Below are positions 43,092 to 54,365 of a DNA stretch of 64,000 nt, one piece after another; the stretch's first letter is position 1; each line of letters starts with the position of its first letter. The stretch is from Solanum dulcamara (Eukaryota; Streptophyta; Magnoliopsida; Solanales; Solanaceae), in the NCBI RefSeq assembly GCF_947179165.1, contig NC_077244.1, forward strand, positions 14,018,949 through 14,082,948, in the 5' to 3' direction. Below the pieces are notes generated by a model that was not told the DNA's origin, searched no databases, and was given only the letters and a program-made list of their open reading frames with translations. The position numbers and the translations under genes were made by a program.

Positions 43092-44384
43092 TGTAATACG
43101 CCAAAATTACACCTTGTTAACGAGATATAAAGAGGTCGCTGTCAAATATAGAACCTAACTAGGTTAGAGTCGAACCCCACAGGGAATAAGGAGACTAACC
43201 TGTATGCAGTTATTTTGTTGTTAGTTACTTATTTCTGAAACAAAATGGGAAATATGAGAAGTTTTAGGATTCATTTTTTAATCTCAAAGTGCAACAAATG
43301 ACGAGTTACAATAGCTTGAATTAGAATTTTATGATAGAATTACCTAGGTTTTTGTTCACTAAGACTCTTTAACCACTACTCGGGTTAATACAAAATAACT
43401 TTTTGCATTGTGTATACATCATCTTATCAATATCCTACTACACTTAAGACTTTCTCAACCATCCTAAGTGCATGTCATTTTATTCTTTCAAACAAAAATA
43501 TTTCATTTAAACTAATGATAATTACTCATAGTTAATGTTGTTACAATATTAACTATTAGACGAATCTAGATCTTGAATTATTGTTGTTAATTCTTTTCCC
43601 AAGTTTTATACTTTTTACTCAAATAAGTCAAACTCAGGGCATGTTCTAATGTTTGAAATCATTAAAAATTGATTAATATGAAAGAATTAAAAAGATGTAC
43701 AATGCAATACTCCATTGATTCTGTACAAAATCCTAATCTTTGGTCAAGTTATCATGGATTCCACAACTCTAGGTTGTGGGGTTTATCCACTCATAATTAT
43801 AAATAAAATGAATAAAATTGCATTCATCCAAGAAATAGTTACTTACAAGAGATAAAAGAAATCAAGACTTTGATTTCACAATCCACGTTTCTCGTTAAAA
43901 AATCTTTAGCTCAAGAGATTCTGCGTTCCCTATTCGAAAACAAGATAATAAAATAAAACCTTAAAAGTGGTATAGTCTCAGGAAATAGTAGATTTTAAAT
44001 TCAAAAAGCTTTCTCCGACATTCGCCTGATGGTAGGTTTGATAGCCTGTCCCATATGCGATGGTCCGCCACTCGTGCCGTCAATAATATTCAGTGTGGTT
44101 GGTTCTATGGCCTATTCTGATGATGAACCTAATGGCCCATCAGAGATGCAATGGTCCATCAAACTAGCTGTCGTATTCCTTCAACTTGGCATCCCTTTTG
44201 TTTAAGCCTGATAGTGAAAGTGATGGTCCGTCACACCTGCCGTCAAGTCTTCATTTTGCATCTCTTTACTTTCTTTTACTCTCTTTTCCAGTTCAACTAA
44301 TTCCATACCTCAACAAAGTGGAAAACTATTAAAACACACTATTATTGGTTAAGAACTGACATTTATTCCTTGTTAAAAGCATCA
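43092..44384 (-). repeat. Solo Athila-type LTR inside element E
   Basis: 1,293 bp with ends TGTAATACGCC and AAGCATCA (TG...CA on plus), flanked by AATG on both sides (43088-43091 and 44385-44388). Internal order in minus sense resembles the LTRs of B and H: the block around GGTCGCTGTC...GAACCCCACAGGGAA (43135-43190), and repeated GATGGTCCGTCA/CCGTCAA motifs (44060-44255). No internal region adjoins. E's C-terminal tail lies on the right and its 3' UTR on the left, so this LTR inserted into E and later lost its partner by LTR-LTR recombination. Confidence 0.75.
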
Positions 44385-44389
44385 AATGT

Positions 44390-47029
44390 ACCGTCAGATA
44401 CCAATACATCTATGCGGATAATGGTACATCATGTCAGCTTCGGCCTCCTAAGTAGCACTCTCAACTAATTTATTCATCCAAAGACCTTTAATGGAAGTAA
44501 CTTCTTTATTTCTCAACTTTCGGACAAGACGATCAAGAATCTCAACTGAAGCCTCTTCATAGGAGAGACTTTCTTTACACCAACACTCTCCAATGGAACA
44601 TTCGAACTTGGATTACTCATACACTTCTTCGATAAAGAAACTTGGAATATTAGATGTATTGATCCTAATTCAAAAGGAAAATCCAACTCATAAGACACCT
44701 CAACAAAATGCCTCAAAATTTGATATGCACCTACATAACGGAGACTAAGTTTTCCTTTCTTAAAAAATCACATCACAACCTTCATAGGTGACATTTTGAA
44801 GTAAACTCAATTATTAACTTCAAACTCAAGCTCTCTTCTTCTTACATCCATGTATGATTTCTATCGGCTTTAGGAATTCCGGAGTCCTTAATCTCTCTCT
44901 AATGAATATAACTTTCTCCATAGATTCATAGATAGATTCAAGCTCTATCAAGGCGACCTCGTCAAACTCAAACCACCTAATAGGAGACCTATACCTCATA
45001 TCATAGAGAGCATCGAACGGAGCCATTTGAATACTTGAATGATAGCTATTATTATAAACAAACTCAATTATTGGCAAATGTTCATTCCAATTACCTTTGA
45101 AGTCAATCACACAAGCTCTCAATATATCCTCCAAAGTATGAATAGTCCACTTAGCTTGACCATCGATTTAAGGGTGAAAATTTGTACTAAGCATAACTTG
45201 AGTACCAAGACCCTTCTAAAATGATCTCCAAAACTAAAAAATAAACTGAGTACCTCTATCTGAGATATTAGAAAATGGAACACTATGCAACCTAACCAAT
45301 TCTCAAATGTTGACCGTAGCATAATTCTCGGCTGAATAAGAAGTCTTAATTGGAAGAAAATATGCTAATTTAGTCATTTGGTCTACAACAACCCAAATTG
45401 AATCATGTTGATGATGTGTACGAAGTCAACCCGTAATGAAGTCCATATTAAAACTTTCCATTTCCAATAGGAAACTCAATAACTTAAGCCAAACCTCTTG
45501 ATTTTTGATGATCAACCTTTACTTGTTGGCAATTCGAACACTTAGCCACAAATTGCTCAATATCCTTCTTTATGTCAATCCACCAATAAACTTCCCTAAA
45601 ATCACAATACATCATAGTGGATCTCGGGTGAATAGAATGGTGAGAACTATGTGCTTCTGACATTATTTGTGGCCTCAAACCATCAACATCTAAAATACAT
45701 AAATGACCTTGGTAACAAAGTACACTATCTCCTCATTGGGAGAAAGCCTCAATAGATTATTTTGAAATAGCTTTGTTCAACTCGACCAAAACTGGATCAA
45801 TATCTTGTTTTGCCTTCACATATGACATAAGAGATGATTCTAATCCATTTCGTACAATAACATCACCATCTTCGAAGTCAACCAAAGAAAATCGCAAATG
45901 AGGTAATCTATGCACATCATAAACCAACTCATTTTTCTTATCCTCAATATGGGCAACACTATTCATGACACTCTACTAAGAGAATCGACAACCATATTTG
46001 CCTTTCCCGAATGGTAAAGAACACTCATGTCATAATATTTTAGCAATTCAAGCCACCTGCTTTGGTGAAGATTCAAATCTTTTTGCTTCAATATATATTG
46101 CAAACTCTTATGATCAGCAAACACATATACATGAACACCATAGAGATAGTGTCTCTATATTTTCAAAGCAAAAACCACCGCCGTTAACTCCAAATCACAA
46201 GTCAGATAATTCTTTTTATGAACCTTAAGTTGTTTGAAAGCATAAACTATCACCTTATTATTTTGCATCAAAAAATAACCAAGATCAATCCTTAAGGCAT
46301 TATAATACACAATAAAATTGGGGCTGATATGAGTTGATCTTTTAACTCTTGGAAACTCTTCTCATATGCTTCAGACCATTGAAATTTTACCTTTTTCGAG
46401 TCAATGTGGTCAAAGGTGAAGCAATAGAAGAAAATACATCTAGAAACCATCTACAGTAATCGAATAAACCCAAGAAACTCTGAATATATAAGGGAGAAAG
46501 AAGTCTAGGCCAATTCTTAGCTGCCTTGATCTTCTTAGGGTTAACTCCAATACCATCACTGGAAATAATATGGCCAAGAAACACAACCAACCTTAACCAA
46601 AACTCATACAAGCTAAACTTAGCTAACAATTAACAATCCTTTAGAACTTGTAAGACAATTCTCAAATGCTCGGCATGCTCATCCTCAATTTGAGAATATT
46701 TCAAAATTTCATCGATAAATACACTGATGAACATATTCAAGTATTGTTTGAACACCCTGTTCATCAAATCTATAAAAGTTGTAGGAGCATTCGTTAGTCC
46801 AAAAGACATAACCAAAAATTCATAGTAACCATACCTAGTTCTAAAAGTTATCTTCAGAATGTTAATTCTATCACTCTAAGCTAATGATAGTCCAATTGAA
46901 GATCAATCTTGGAAAAGTAACTTGCAACTTGAAGCTAAACGAACAAGTCATCAATCTTTGGAATGGGATACTTATTTTTGGTTGTGACCTTGCTCAACTG
47001 TCGATAATTAATACACATACATAGAGAAC
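44390..47029 (-). pseudogene. pol: Broken pol (RT, RNase H, integrase) of element E
   Basis: Minus-strand blocks: [20 protein letters not shown] (about 47000), [20 protein letters not shown] and the FIDE region (46630-46815; the family's FIDD is FIDE here), then LGHIISSDGIGVNPKKIKA near 46560. RNase H traces lie between 46300 and 45980. The integrase zinc region at 45484-45678 has the CSNCQQVKVDHQ block. A core fragment at 44826-45134 has MEDILRACVIDFKGNWNEHL and NNSYHSSIQMAPFDALYD. The tail at about 44400-44560 has LRNKEVTSIK. Many stops and frameshifts; not functional. Confidence 0.85.
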
Positions 47030-49360
47030 TGTAAGACCTCAAAAGTTGGAGAGTTAGAAAACAAAATAAATCCTCCAAATTTTGACTGGCTTCAGCCCTA
47101 TAAGTCACTCTATGACCCGTAAATAGTCCTACCACTCGTAAGAATAAGTTGTGGAGTGACCCTTAGTAGTTGATCATGATAAAATTTAGAGAAGGTTCGT
47201 ACGACTCAAGTTGATATACCAGTGGTGTGCCCAGAGATCGTCATGAGTTCTTTGCCAAATTAGGTGGAGTAGGAAATATTATAACTATTTTTATCTTGAA
47301 TCTAGCACCCTCACAAGGTACTATTCCTCAATATTCTCGATGAACTATAGATGCAACTCGTAGGAAGAATCCTGAGGCTAAGGTTCAGAAGTACCTCAAG
47401 GTTAAGTCTACGACTTGACAGGATGGTCTATTAAAGTTGCTATGAGCCATAGGAATGAATCGTAACCAAACTTCATGAATGGATTTGAAGAACCGTAATG
47501 AACTTTATGGGACATAGAAATGATCCGTTTGCAAACTTCAGAGACTTGAAAAATTAGGCCTTTTCCCAAACTTGCAGGATGAGTCATTTGGACAAGTTGT
47601 CAATACTTCTATGACCCATAGAAAGGATCTGGTAGGTCCAAAATCTGAAGTTTAATGAGGGGTAATTGTGTATTTTCCAAAGTTCGATTCAATGAACCTA
47701 GACACGTTTATGGCCAAGTTCAAAGCCTATATATATATATTCAATTCTTCAAATTCCCTTCCTATTCAATTCATTCTCCTAAAATTTCTCTAAGGCAAGA
47801 ACAAAGTATCTCAAGGTTTCTTCTTCAAGCTACAAGCTTGGGTTCCAGATTTCTTCAACGTTCTTGTTCAATTCTTAGTGAATTGAATCAAGGTATATGG
47901 GGATTGATCATGGTTTTGTTTCACCCATGAAGTCCTAAAGTTTTCTCAAAGTTTCTTTCAATTTCAATTGAAATATAAACCCTGTTTTGATGAGTTGCAT
48001 TAGGCTAATTCAATTATTTTTTTAGATGTTATCAATGATCATTATATGTATTTTTCATATGAATTGCATGATTTTGATATGAATCATGAATTCCCATACA
48101 TAAAGCTACTTTCAAGTTATGGTTATTAAAGTTAAAGATGATTCTATGAGTTGATCATGAGATAATGATTGTCAATGAAAGTTGCTATAATTTAAAGTTG
48201 ATATTTATGTTTTTATGATGAAAGTTATGATGATGATCAAAGTTAAGATCAAAGGTGTTATTATGGTGTGATAATTACAATTCTACCATAATCATGTTAA
48301 ATATGGTGATAAGGAGAATTCTCACCGAAGTTATGGATTCTTATAAATTAATAAGTTAACAAGATATTCCTAATATATTTTAAAGATGGATTGATAGGAA
48401 GTTACTATCTTTACCTATTATGTTATGATCATGTTTTATGAGTTTCTGTTGGGATATTTACTAAGTACCGAGAGGACTTCTAGATGGAGTTCAATCCGAT
48501 AACACAGATTGTTACCTAAGAGAATCCTAATAGCTACCTATAGTCCTAACTTATATTTCCACATAGGATTGCCTTCATTGCCTAGCTAGTGGATCTACAT
48601 ATTGCACAGTTGATTTGAGTTGAAATGAGTAACATGACAGAGTATACCCTAGCTAGGTAGCCTCTCCCTTCTCGATGAAGGTTTCATCCGATTCTATGTA
48701 ATAGCTCACATGGTATTAGATGTATGTTAAAGGTCTTATAACACACAAGTTGAAGTTAAGTTATAAGTTTATGATAAAGCTTTATGATATGCATTGACTA
48801 TGAATTTTATATGTTTTCAAATGCTTCTAAGCTCTATTCATATTCATTATGATTGGTCATGCATCTTATGGCATATTGTTCACATTCCTACTAATTTTTC
48901 CAGAATACCACACATACTTATTACATTTAAATGTACTAACGCATATTTTTCCTACATTATCTCATAATGTAGGTATGGCCGATATTCTCGATCATCATAT
49001 TCATGGTTAGAGTTTCCCTAGATTCTCAAGGAGTTGGTGAGTCCTCATTCTTTTGAGGAAATGACATTTATTCTTGTTGTTACATGATTTTCTTCTATTG
49101 TTTGGGTGATCTAGGAGCTTGTCCTAAGCCCCCATCAAATACAAGACTAGAGGCATGTTTAGATAGTATATAATGTAGTCTGGTTTGGAAATATATTGAG
49201 TCGATTTCCCTTAGTCCCATTCTTTTGTGATGATTACATTTGCTTATATTAACATATTTCTTTACCTTATTTATGCTATGTATGGTAATATGTCTTATGG
49301 TTGGGGTCCCTCGCATTTCAATTGTCGTATCGTGGCTTTGCTCTAGTTTGGATCGTGATA
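47030..49360 (+). repeat. 5' LTR of element F (about 2.33 kb)
   Basis: It starts TGTAAGACCTCAAAAG and ends GGATCGTGATA (CA eroded to TA), 11 bases before the primer site. It is diverged from the 3' LTR over most of its length, except the almost identical block 47613-48269. Confidence 0.88.
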
Positions 49361-49371
49361 AACTTGGAACT

Positions 49372-49384
49372 TGGTATCAGAGCA
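49372..49384 (+). other. Primer-binding site of element F
   Basis: TGGTATCAGAGCA, unmutated initiator-tRNA-Met type. The spacing to the LTR is about 11 bases because TTGGAAC appears duplicated. Confidence 0.85.
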
Positions 49385-49582
49385 CAAGGGTTAGAAGAGT
49401 CCTAGGGAGTGTAACATACCTCCTTAAGTAGAGTCTTATTCATTGGTGTGAAGTGCGCTACATCCATGAATAAGAGGCTATGAAATTCAGAGGAAAAGTC
49501 TTACTTCTTTTATGTTCTATGTCGTACGGTAGAGCGGTTAAGTCTTTTCCCTCTAATGCTTATCGTTTGAGATTTTTAGAAT

Positions 49583-50650
49583 ATGCCTCCATGAAGATAA
49601 CCCGCTAGAAGTAAAGTGGTTGAAGAGGAGAAACAAGTTGTGAATTACCCTTTGAATGATCAAGTTTCCAATGCTGAGTTCCGAGCATCCTTCCAAGTAC
49701 TTATATAAGAGATAACGGCTCAAGCCAATCATAAGATGGTTTCTCCCATGAACACAAATGTGGGTTCGACAGTGATAAGAGTTCGTGATTTCATGAAGAT
49801 GAATCCTCCAGAGTTTTGGGTTCTAAAGATGACAAGGATCCATAAGAGTTCATTCATAGGACCCATAAGATTGTTGATATCGTGGGAGTTAGCCTAGTTG
49901 AGAGGGTGTAGTTGGCCATGTACAAATTGAAAGGTGTTGCTTAACTTTGGTTTGATTAATGGAAAAGTAAGAAGCCTAGAGAGGTGGATCCCATGACGTG
50001 TGATGAGTTCAAGGGAGTATTCCTTAATTGCCTGTTGCCATTAGAGTTGAGATAGGCCAAAGTGCAAGAGTTTATCAACCTCAAGCAAGGTGGTATGAGT
50101 ATGAGAGAGTATGCCCTCAAGTTTACTCAATTGTCAAAATATGATCCATTCATGATTGTCGACTCAAAAGCTACTATGAGTAAGTTTGTATCGGGTGTGT
50201 CAGATATGGTCTCAAAGGAGTGCAAAATGGCTATGTTGATTTGGGAAATGGATAATCTAGACTCATGACCTACGCAGAGAAAATAAAGAGTGAGAAGCTA
50301 AAGGTGAAGAATAGAGAGTCCAAGAGGCCAAGGACCAATGGTGGTGAATTCTCTCATGCTAAGTCCGAAAGTGGTGAATGTCCTCATTTTTACCCAAAGG
50401 ACTTCGGCCAAGGATCTTCTAATGCCACTACTTCAAGGTTTGATAAAAATAGAGTGCCCAGCCCTAAGACTCAAGAAGGTGCTCCTATTAGCCAAGTTAC
50501 TCCTGCATGTAAGAAGTGTGGTAAGAACCATAAAGGTGAATGTCTATCCTGGTTGAATATATGCTACCAGTTCAGTAAACAGGGTCATCATACTAAGGAA
50601 TGCAAGGTCAAAGATACTTGTCCTCAAGTCCAAGTTTATCAAGGTGCTTA
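49583..50650 (+). pseudogene. gag: Broken gag of element F
   Basis: The ATG at 49583 starts MPP and meets stops within six codons. Blocks: YPLNDQVSNAEFRASFQVL (49660), VRDFMKMNPPEFW (49780), then frame 50062-50268 with LKQGGMSMREYALKFTQLSK and KFVSGVSDMVSKECKMAM. The zinc region is near 50509-50610: CKKCGKNHKGEC, then CYQFSKQGHHTKEC, whose second cysteine is F. The gag of G shares these blocks. Confidence 0.87.
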
Positions 50651-50651
50651 A

Positions 50652-51170
50652 GTGCAACCAAAGGGTGGTCAATGCAATAATATGTTTTATGCTCTCCATT
50701 ATTGGCAAGAGGTGGAGGAGACTCCCGATGTTGTTACCCGTATGTTACGGGTCTTTCACTATGATGTTTATACTTTGCTTGATTTCATGTGTAAAATTGT
50801 CTTTCTTCTCTCTTATGTGTCCATGAGAATTGACGTTAGCCCTAAAACGTTGTTGGAGCCATTTTCTGTATATACTCCCATAGGTGAGTCAGTTGTGGCT
50901 AAAAGAGTTTATAGAATTTGTCTGATTTCAGTTTTCTATAAAGTTACCCTATGTGATCTAATTGATCTTGAGATGATCGATTTTGATTATATTTTTGGTA
51001 TAGATTGTCTATATGCTTGATATGCTTCCATTGACCGTAGGACCCGATTGGTTAAGTTCCAATTCCCAAATGAGTTGATCCTTGAATGGAAGAGTAGTAA
51101 TTATGTGTTCAAAGGTCAATTCATTTCATGTCTTAAAGCCTAAAAAATGATTTCCAAGGGTTGTATCTAC
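50652..51170 (+). pseudogene. pol: Protease-linker of element F
   Basis: DVVTRMLRVFHYDVYTLLDF covers the active-site approach; the family's D-P-G-A is DFMC here, so the catalytic motif is lost. The block KTLLEPFSVYTPIGESVVAK and then FGIDCLYA follow, and a stop at 51018. The linker VKFQFPNELILEWKSSN continues downstream. Confidence 0.84.
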
Positions 51171-52640
51171 CATCTTGTGAGGGTTAAGGATGAAAATTCC
51201 GAAGCCCCTATGTTAGAGTTGGTCCCTATTATTAATGAATGTCTGAATGTATTTGCCGATGATCTACCCGGTGTCTCTCCTAAAAGGGAGATTGACTTTG
51301 GTATAGAACTTCTTCCGGGTACTCAACCTATTTCTATTCCTCCTTACCGAATGGCCCCGATAGAATTAAAGGTGTTAAAAGATCAATTAAAAGACTTATT
51401 AGACAAGGGTTTCATTATACCAAGTATATCCCATGGGGTTCTCTCATTTTGTTCATTAGAAAGAAGTATGGTTCACTACGTATGTACATTGACTACTAAC
51501 AATTGAGCAAAGTAACCATCAAGAATATATATCCAATTCCGAGGATATATGACTTATTGGATTAATTGAAAGGGGCAAGATACTTCTCTAAGGTAGATCT
51601 TCATTCTAGATTTCATCAATTGAAGGTGAATGAGTGTGGCATCCCCAAAATGGCATTTCGAATAAGTTATGGCCATTATAAGTTTCTAGTTATGTCATTT
51701 GGTTTGACCAATGCCCCTGCGGCTTTCATGGACTTAATAAATAGGGTATTCAAGCAATATTGGATATGTTTTTGATTGTATTCATTGATGACATTTTTTT
51801 TACTCTCGAAATAAGGAGGAGCATGCTAATCACTTGAGGACTGTGTTGCAAACTCTAAGGGACAAGAAATTATTTCCAAGTTCAATAAGTGTAAGTTTTG
51901 GTTAAGGGAGGTGGCCTTTCTTTGTCACACTATGTCTGGTGAAGGAATTATAGTTGATCCTAAGAAAATCAAGGCGGTTAAGAATTAGCCTAGACTATTT
52001 TTTCCTTCGGATATTAGAAGTTTCTTGGGCCTATCCGGATACTATAGGAGATTTGTGGAAGGATTTTCATCAATCTTGTCACCTTGACCAAGTTAATCAA
52101 AAGATGGTAAAGTTTGAATGGTCGAAAGCATGTGAAAAGAGTTTTTAAGAGTTGATGGATTGTGTCACTACCGCTCCTATATTGACTCTACCGGAAGCGT
52201 TTGATAGTTTTATTGTGTATTATGATGCTTCAAGGCTGGATATTTGTTGTGTTTTGATGCAACATGGTAAGGTAATAGGCTATGCCTTTAGGCAACTTAA
52301 GGTGCATGAACGGAATTATCCAACCCATGATCTTGAACTAACGGTGGTTGTGTTTTCCTTGAAGATTTGGAGACACTAACTTTTTGGTGTACATGTGTAT
52401 ATGTTCACCGACCATAAGAGTTTACAATATGTGTTTAAGCAAAAAGATTTGAACCTTTGACAAAGGAGATGACTTGAATTATTGAAGGACAATGACATGA
52501 GTATGTTATACCATCCGAGCAAAGCTAATGTGGTTGTCGATGCACTAAGTAGATTGTCCATGAGTAGTGTTGCAAATGTTGAGGAAGATAAGAAATAATT
52601 GATCAAAGATGTTCATAGTTTAGCATGTTTAGGGGTGCAT
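51171..52640 (+). pseudogene. pol: Reverse transcriptase and RNase H of element F
   Basis: The pre-RT and RT start lie in 51147-51506 ([20 protein letters not shown], then [14 protein letters not shown]). A second segment, 51566-51775, has [17 protein letters not shown] with the first catalytic Asp and [25 protein letters not shown] near 51785 is frameshifted. RNase H at 52152-52600 has [40 protein letters not shown], then a stop, then FTDHKSLQYVFKQKDL and VVVDALSRL. Non-functional. Confidence 0.86.
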
Positions 52641-52759
52641 TTGGTTGATTCTTATAATGGAGGTGTTTTTGTACATAATGGTTTGAAATAATCTCTTGTA
52701 GCAGATGTTAAGGATAAGAATGATCATGATCCGGTTTATTTGAGCTGAAGAAGTCAGTT

Positions 52760-54090
52760 CCCGAAAATGCCATTGAGGCTTTCTCCTAAGGGGGAGATGG
52801 TGTGCTTCGTTATCAAGGTCAATTGTGTGTACCTAATATTGATGGGTTGAGAGAGTTGATATTAAATGAGGCCCATAGTTCCCAATATTCAATTCATCCA
52901 GGTTCCACCAAGATGTCTCATGACTTGAGGGAAGTGTATTGGTGGAATGGTATGAAGAAAGACATAGCGGAGTTTGTAGCTAAGTGTCCAAATTGCCAAC
53001 AATTTAAAGTTGAGCATCAGAGGCCGAGAAGTCTAGCCCAAGACATTGAAATTCCTACTCAGAAGTGGGAAGATGTGAATATGGAATTTGTAATGGGTTT
53101 ACCTCGCACTAAGAAGCAACATGATTCCATTTGGGTGGTAGTAGATTGGATGACTAAGTCGATTCATTTTCTACCGGTTAAGACTTCCTATGGTGCCGAA
53201 AATTATGCAAAGTTGTATATTCGTGAGTTGGTAAGACGACATGGTGTGCCCTTGTCCATTATATCGGATCAAGGTACTCAATTCACTTTACACTTTTGGA
53301 AGTCGTTTCAAAATACAAAGGTTAAGTTAAGTACAGCTTTTCATCCTTAAACTGATGGTCAAGCCGAAAAAAATGATCCAAACTTTAGAAGATATGTTGA
53401 GGGCGTGTGCTATTGATGTTAAAGAAAGTTGGGATGAATATTTTCCCTTGATAGAGTCTTCCTATAATAATAGTTATCACTTTAGGATCCAAATGGCTCC
53501 TTTTGAAGCATTGTATGGGAGAAGATCTAGGTCCCCGGTGGGATTGTTTGAAGTAGGCAATATGGTCTTGATTGGTCCAGATTTAGTGATACATGCTACG
53601 CAGAAGGTAAGACTCATAAGGGAGAGGTTAAAAATGGCTCAAAGTCGTCAAAAGTCCAATTTTGATGTTAGGAAAAGAGACCTTGAATTTAAGGTGGATG
53701 ATTGGGTCTATTTGAGGTTTCACCTATGAAGGGTGTAATGCGTTTTGGCAAGAAAGAAAAATTGAGTCCTAGATATATTGGACCTTATAAGATATTGCGA
53801 TGTGTTGTCAAGGTGCCTTATGAGTTAGATTTTCCTCGTGAGTTAGCTATGGTTCACCGGTGTTCCATGTATCTATATTGAGCAAGTTTGTGGGTGATCG
53901 CCATTGAAAGATTTAAGTGTTGAAGAGGATTTGACTTATGAAGAAGTCCCGATGGAAATCTTGGACCGAAAAGTTAAGAAGTTAAGGAACAAAAAAGTTG
54001 AGTCCGTCAAAGTGTTATGGAGGAACCAACAAGTAGAAAGTGCTACTTGGGAGGTGGAGGCAGATATGGTGAAATGATACTTGTACCTCT
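52760..54090 (+). pseudogene. pol: Integrase and C-terminal tail of element F
   Basis: The longest open part, 52802-53350, has zinc residues in LNEAHSSQYSIHPGSTKMSH and CPNCQQFKVEHQRP, then the core: NMEFVMGLPR (the first catalytic Asp is E), WVVVDWMTKSIHFLPVKT, IISDQGTQFT (second Asp kept). A stop at 53348 precedes the third region, which continues frameshifted as IQTLEDMLRACAIDVKESWD and PFEALYGRRSRSPVGLFEVG (53355-53729). The tail near 53940-54080 has EILDRKVKKLRNKKVESVKV, a chromodomain-like end. Inactive. Confidence 0.86.
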
Positions 54091-54346
54091 CTCCCTCTAC
54101 TCAAGTCTAAAGTAGTAAGTTGTTCTTATGTAAAGTTAATTGAACTCTTACGTATTTAGTTCCTCCTATGTCATTCATATGCATGTATGTTCATGAAAAG
54201 TTGATTTTAATGTTATGATTTTATGTTAAGTTGAAGTTTTCATGTTCTATGCATTTTAAGATATCAACATGATCATGTTGGGTGGCTAGTCCACTTTCCG
54301 TTTCTTCCCTATGATAATTTAATCTCATTCAAGGATGAATGTTCCT

Positions 54347-54362
54347 AAGGAGGATGGGGGGA
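54347..54362 (+). other. Polypurine tract of element F
   Basis: AAGGAGGATGGGGGGA just upstream of TGTAAGACCCAGG (54366), preceded by GGATGAATGTTCCT. 54091-54346 is the 3' UTR. Confidence 0.88.
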
Positions 54363-54365
54363 TAT

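Larger units (their letters stand above)
40962..47029 (-). mobile_element. Element E: Tekay-like Ty3/Gypsy chromovirus, 3' half
   Basis: On the minus strand it runs RT (47029), RNase H, integrase, C-terminal tail (44390), 3' UTR, PPT (42832-42821) and 3' LTR (42818 to 40962). The head of RT, gag and 5' LTR are missing, cut at the LTR of F (47030). A solo Athila-type LTR interrupts it at 43092-44384. It may have inserted into the gag on its left. Confidence 0.85.

Noticed and set aside
47655..47930. Open frame repeated at 54910-55170 that might be a small conserved protein
   Set aside because: It lies inside the recently homogenised LTR block, so its identity is explained by the conversion patch and not by coding selection. 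The counterparts in A and the 6798 LTR are not open.
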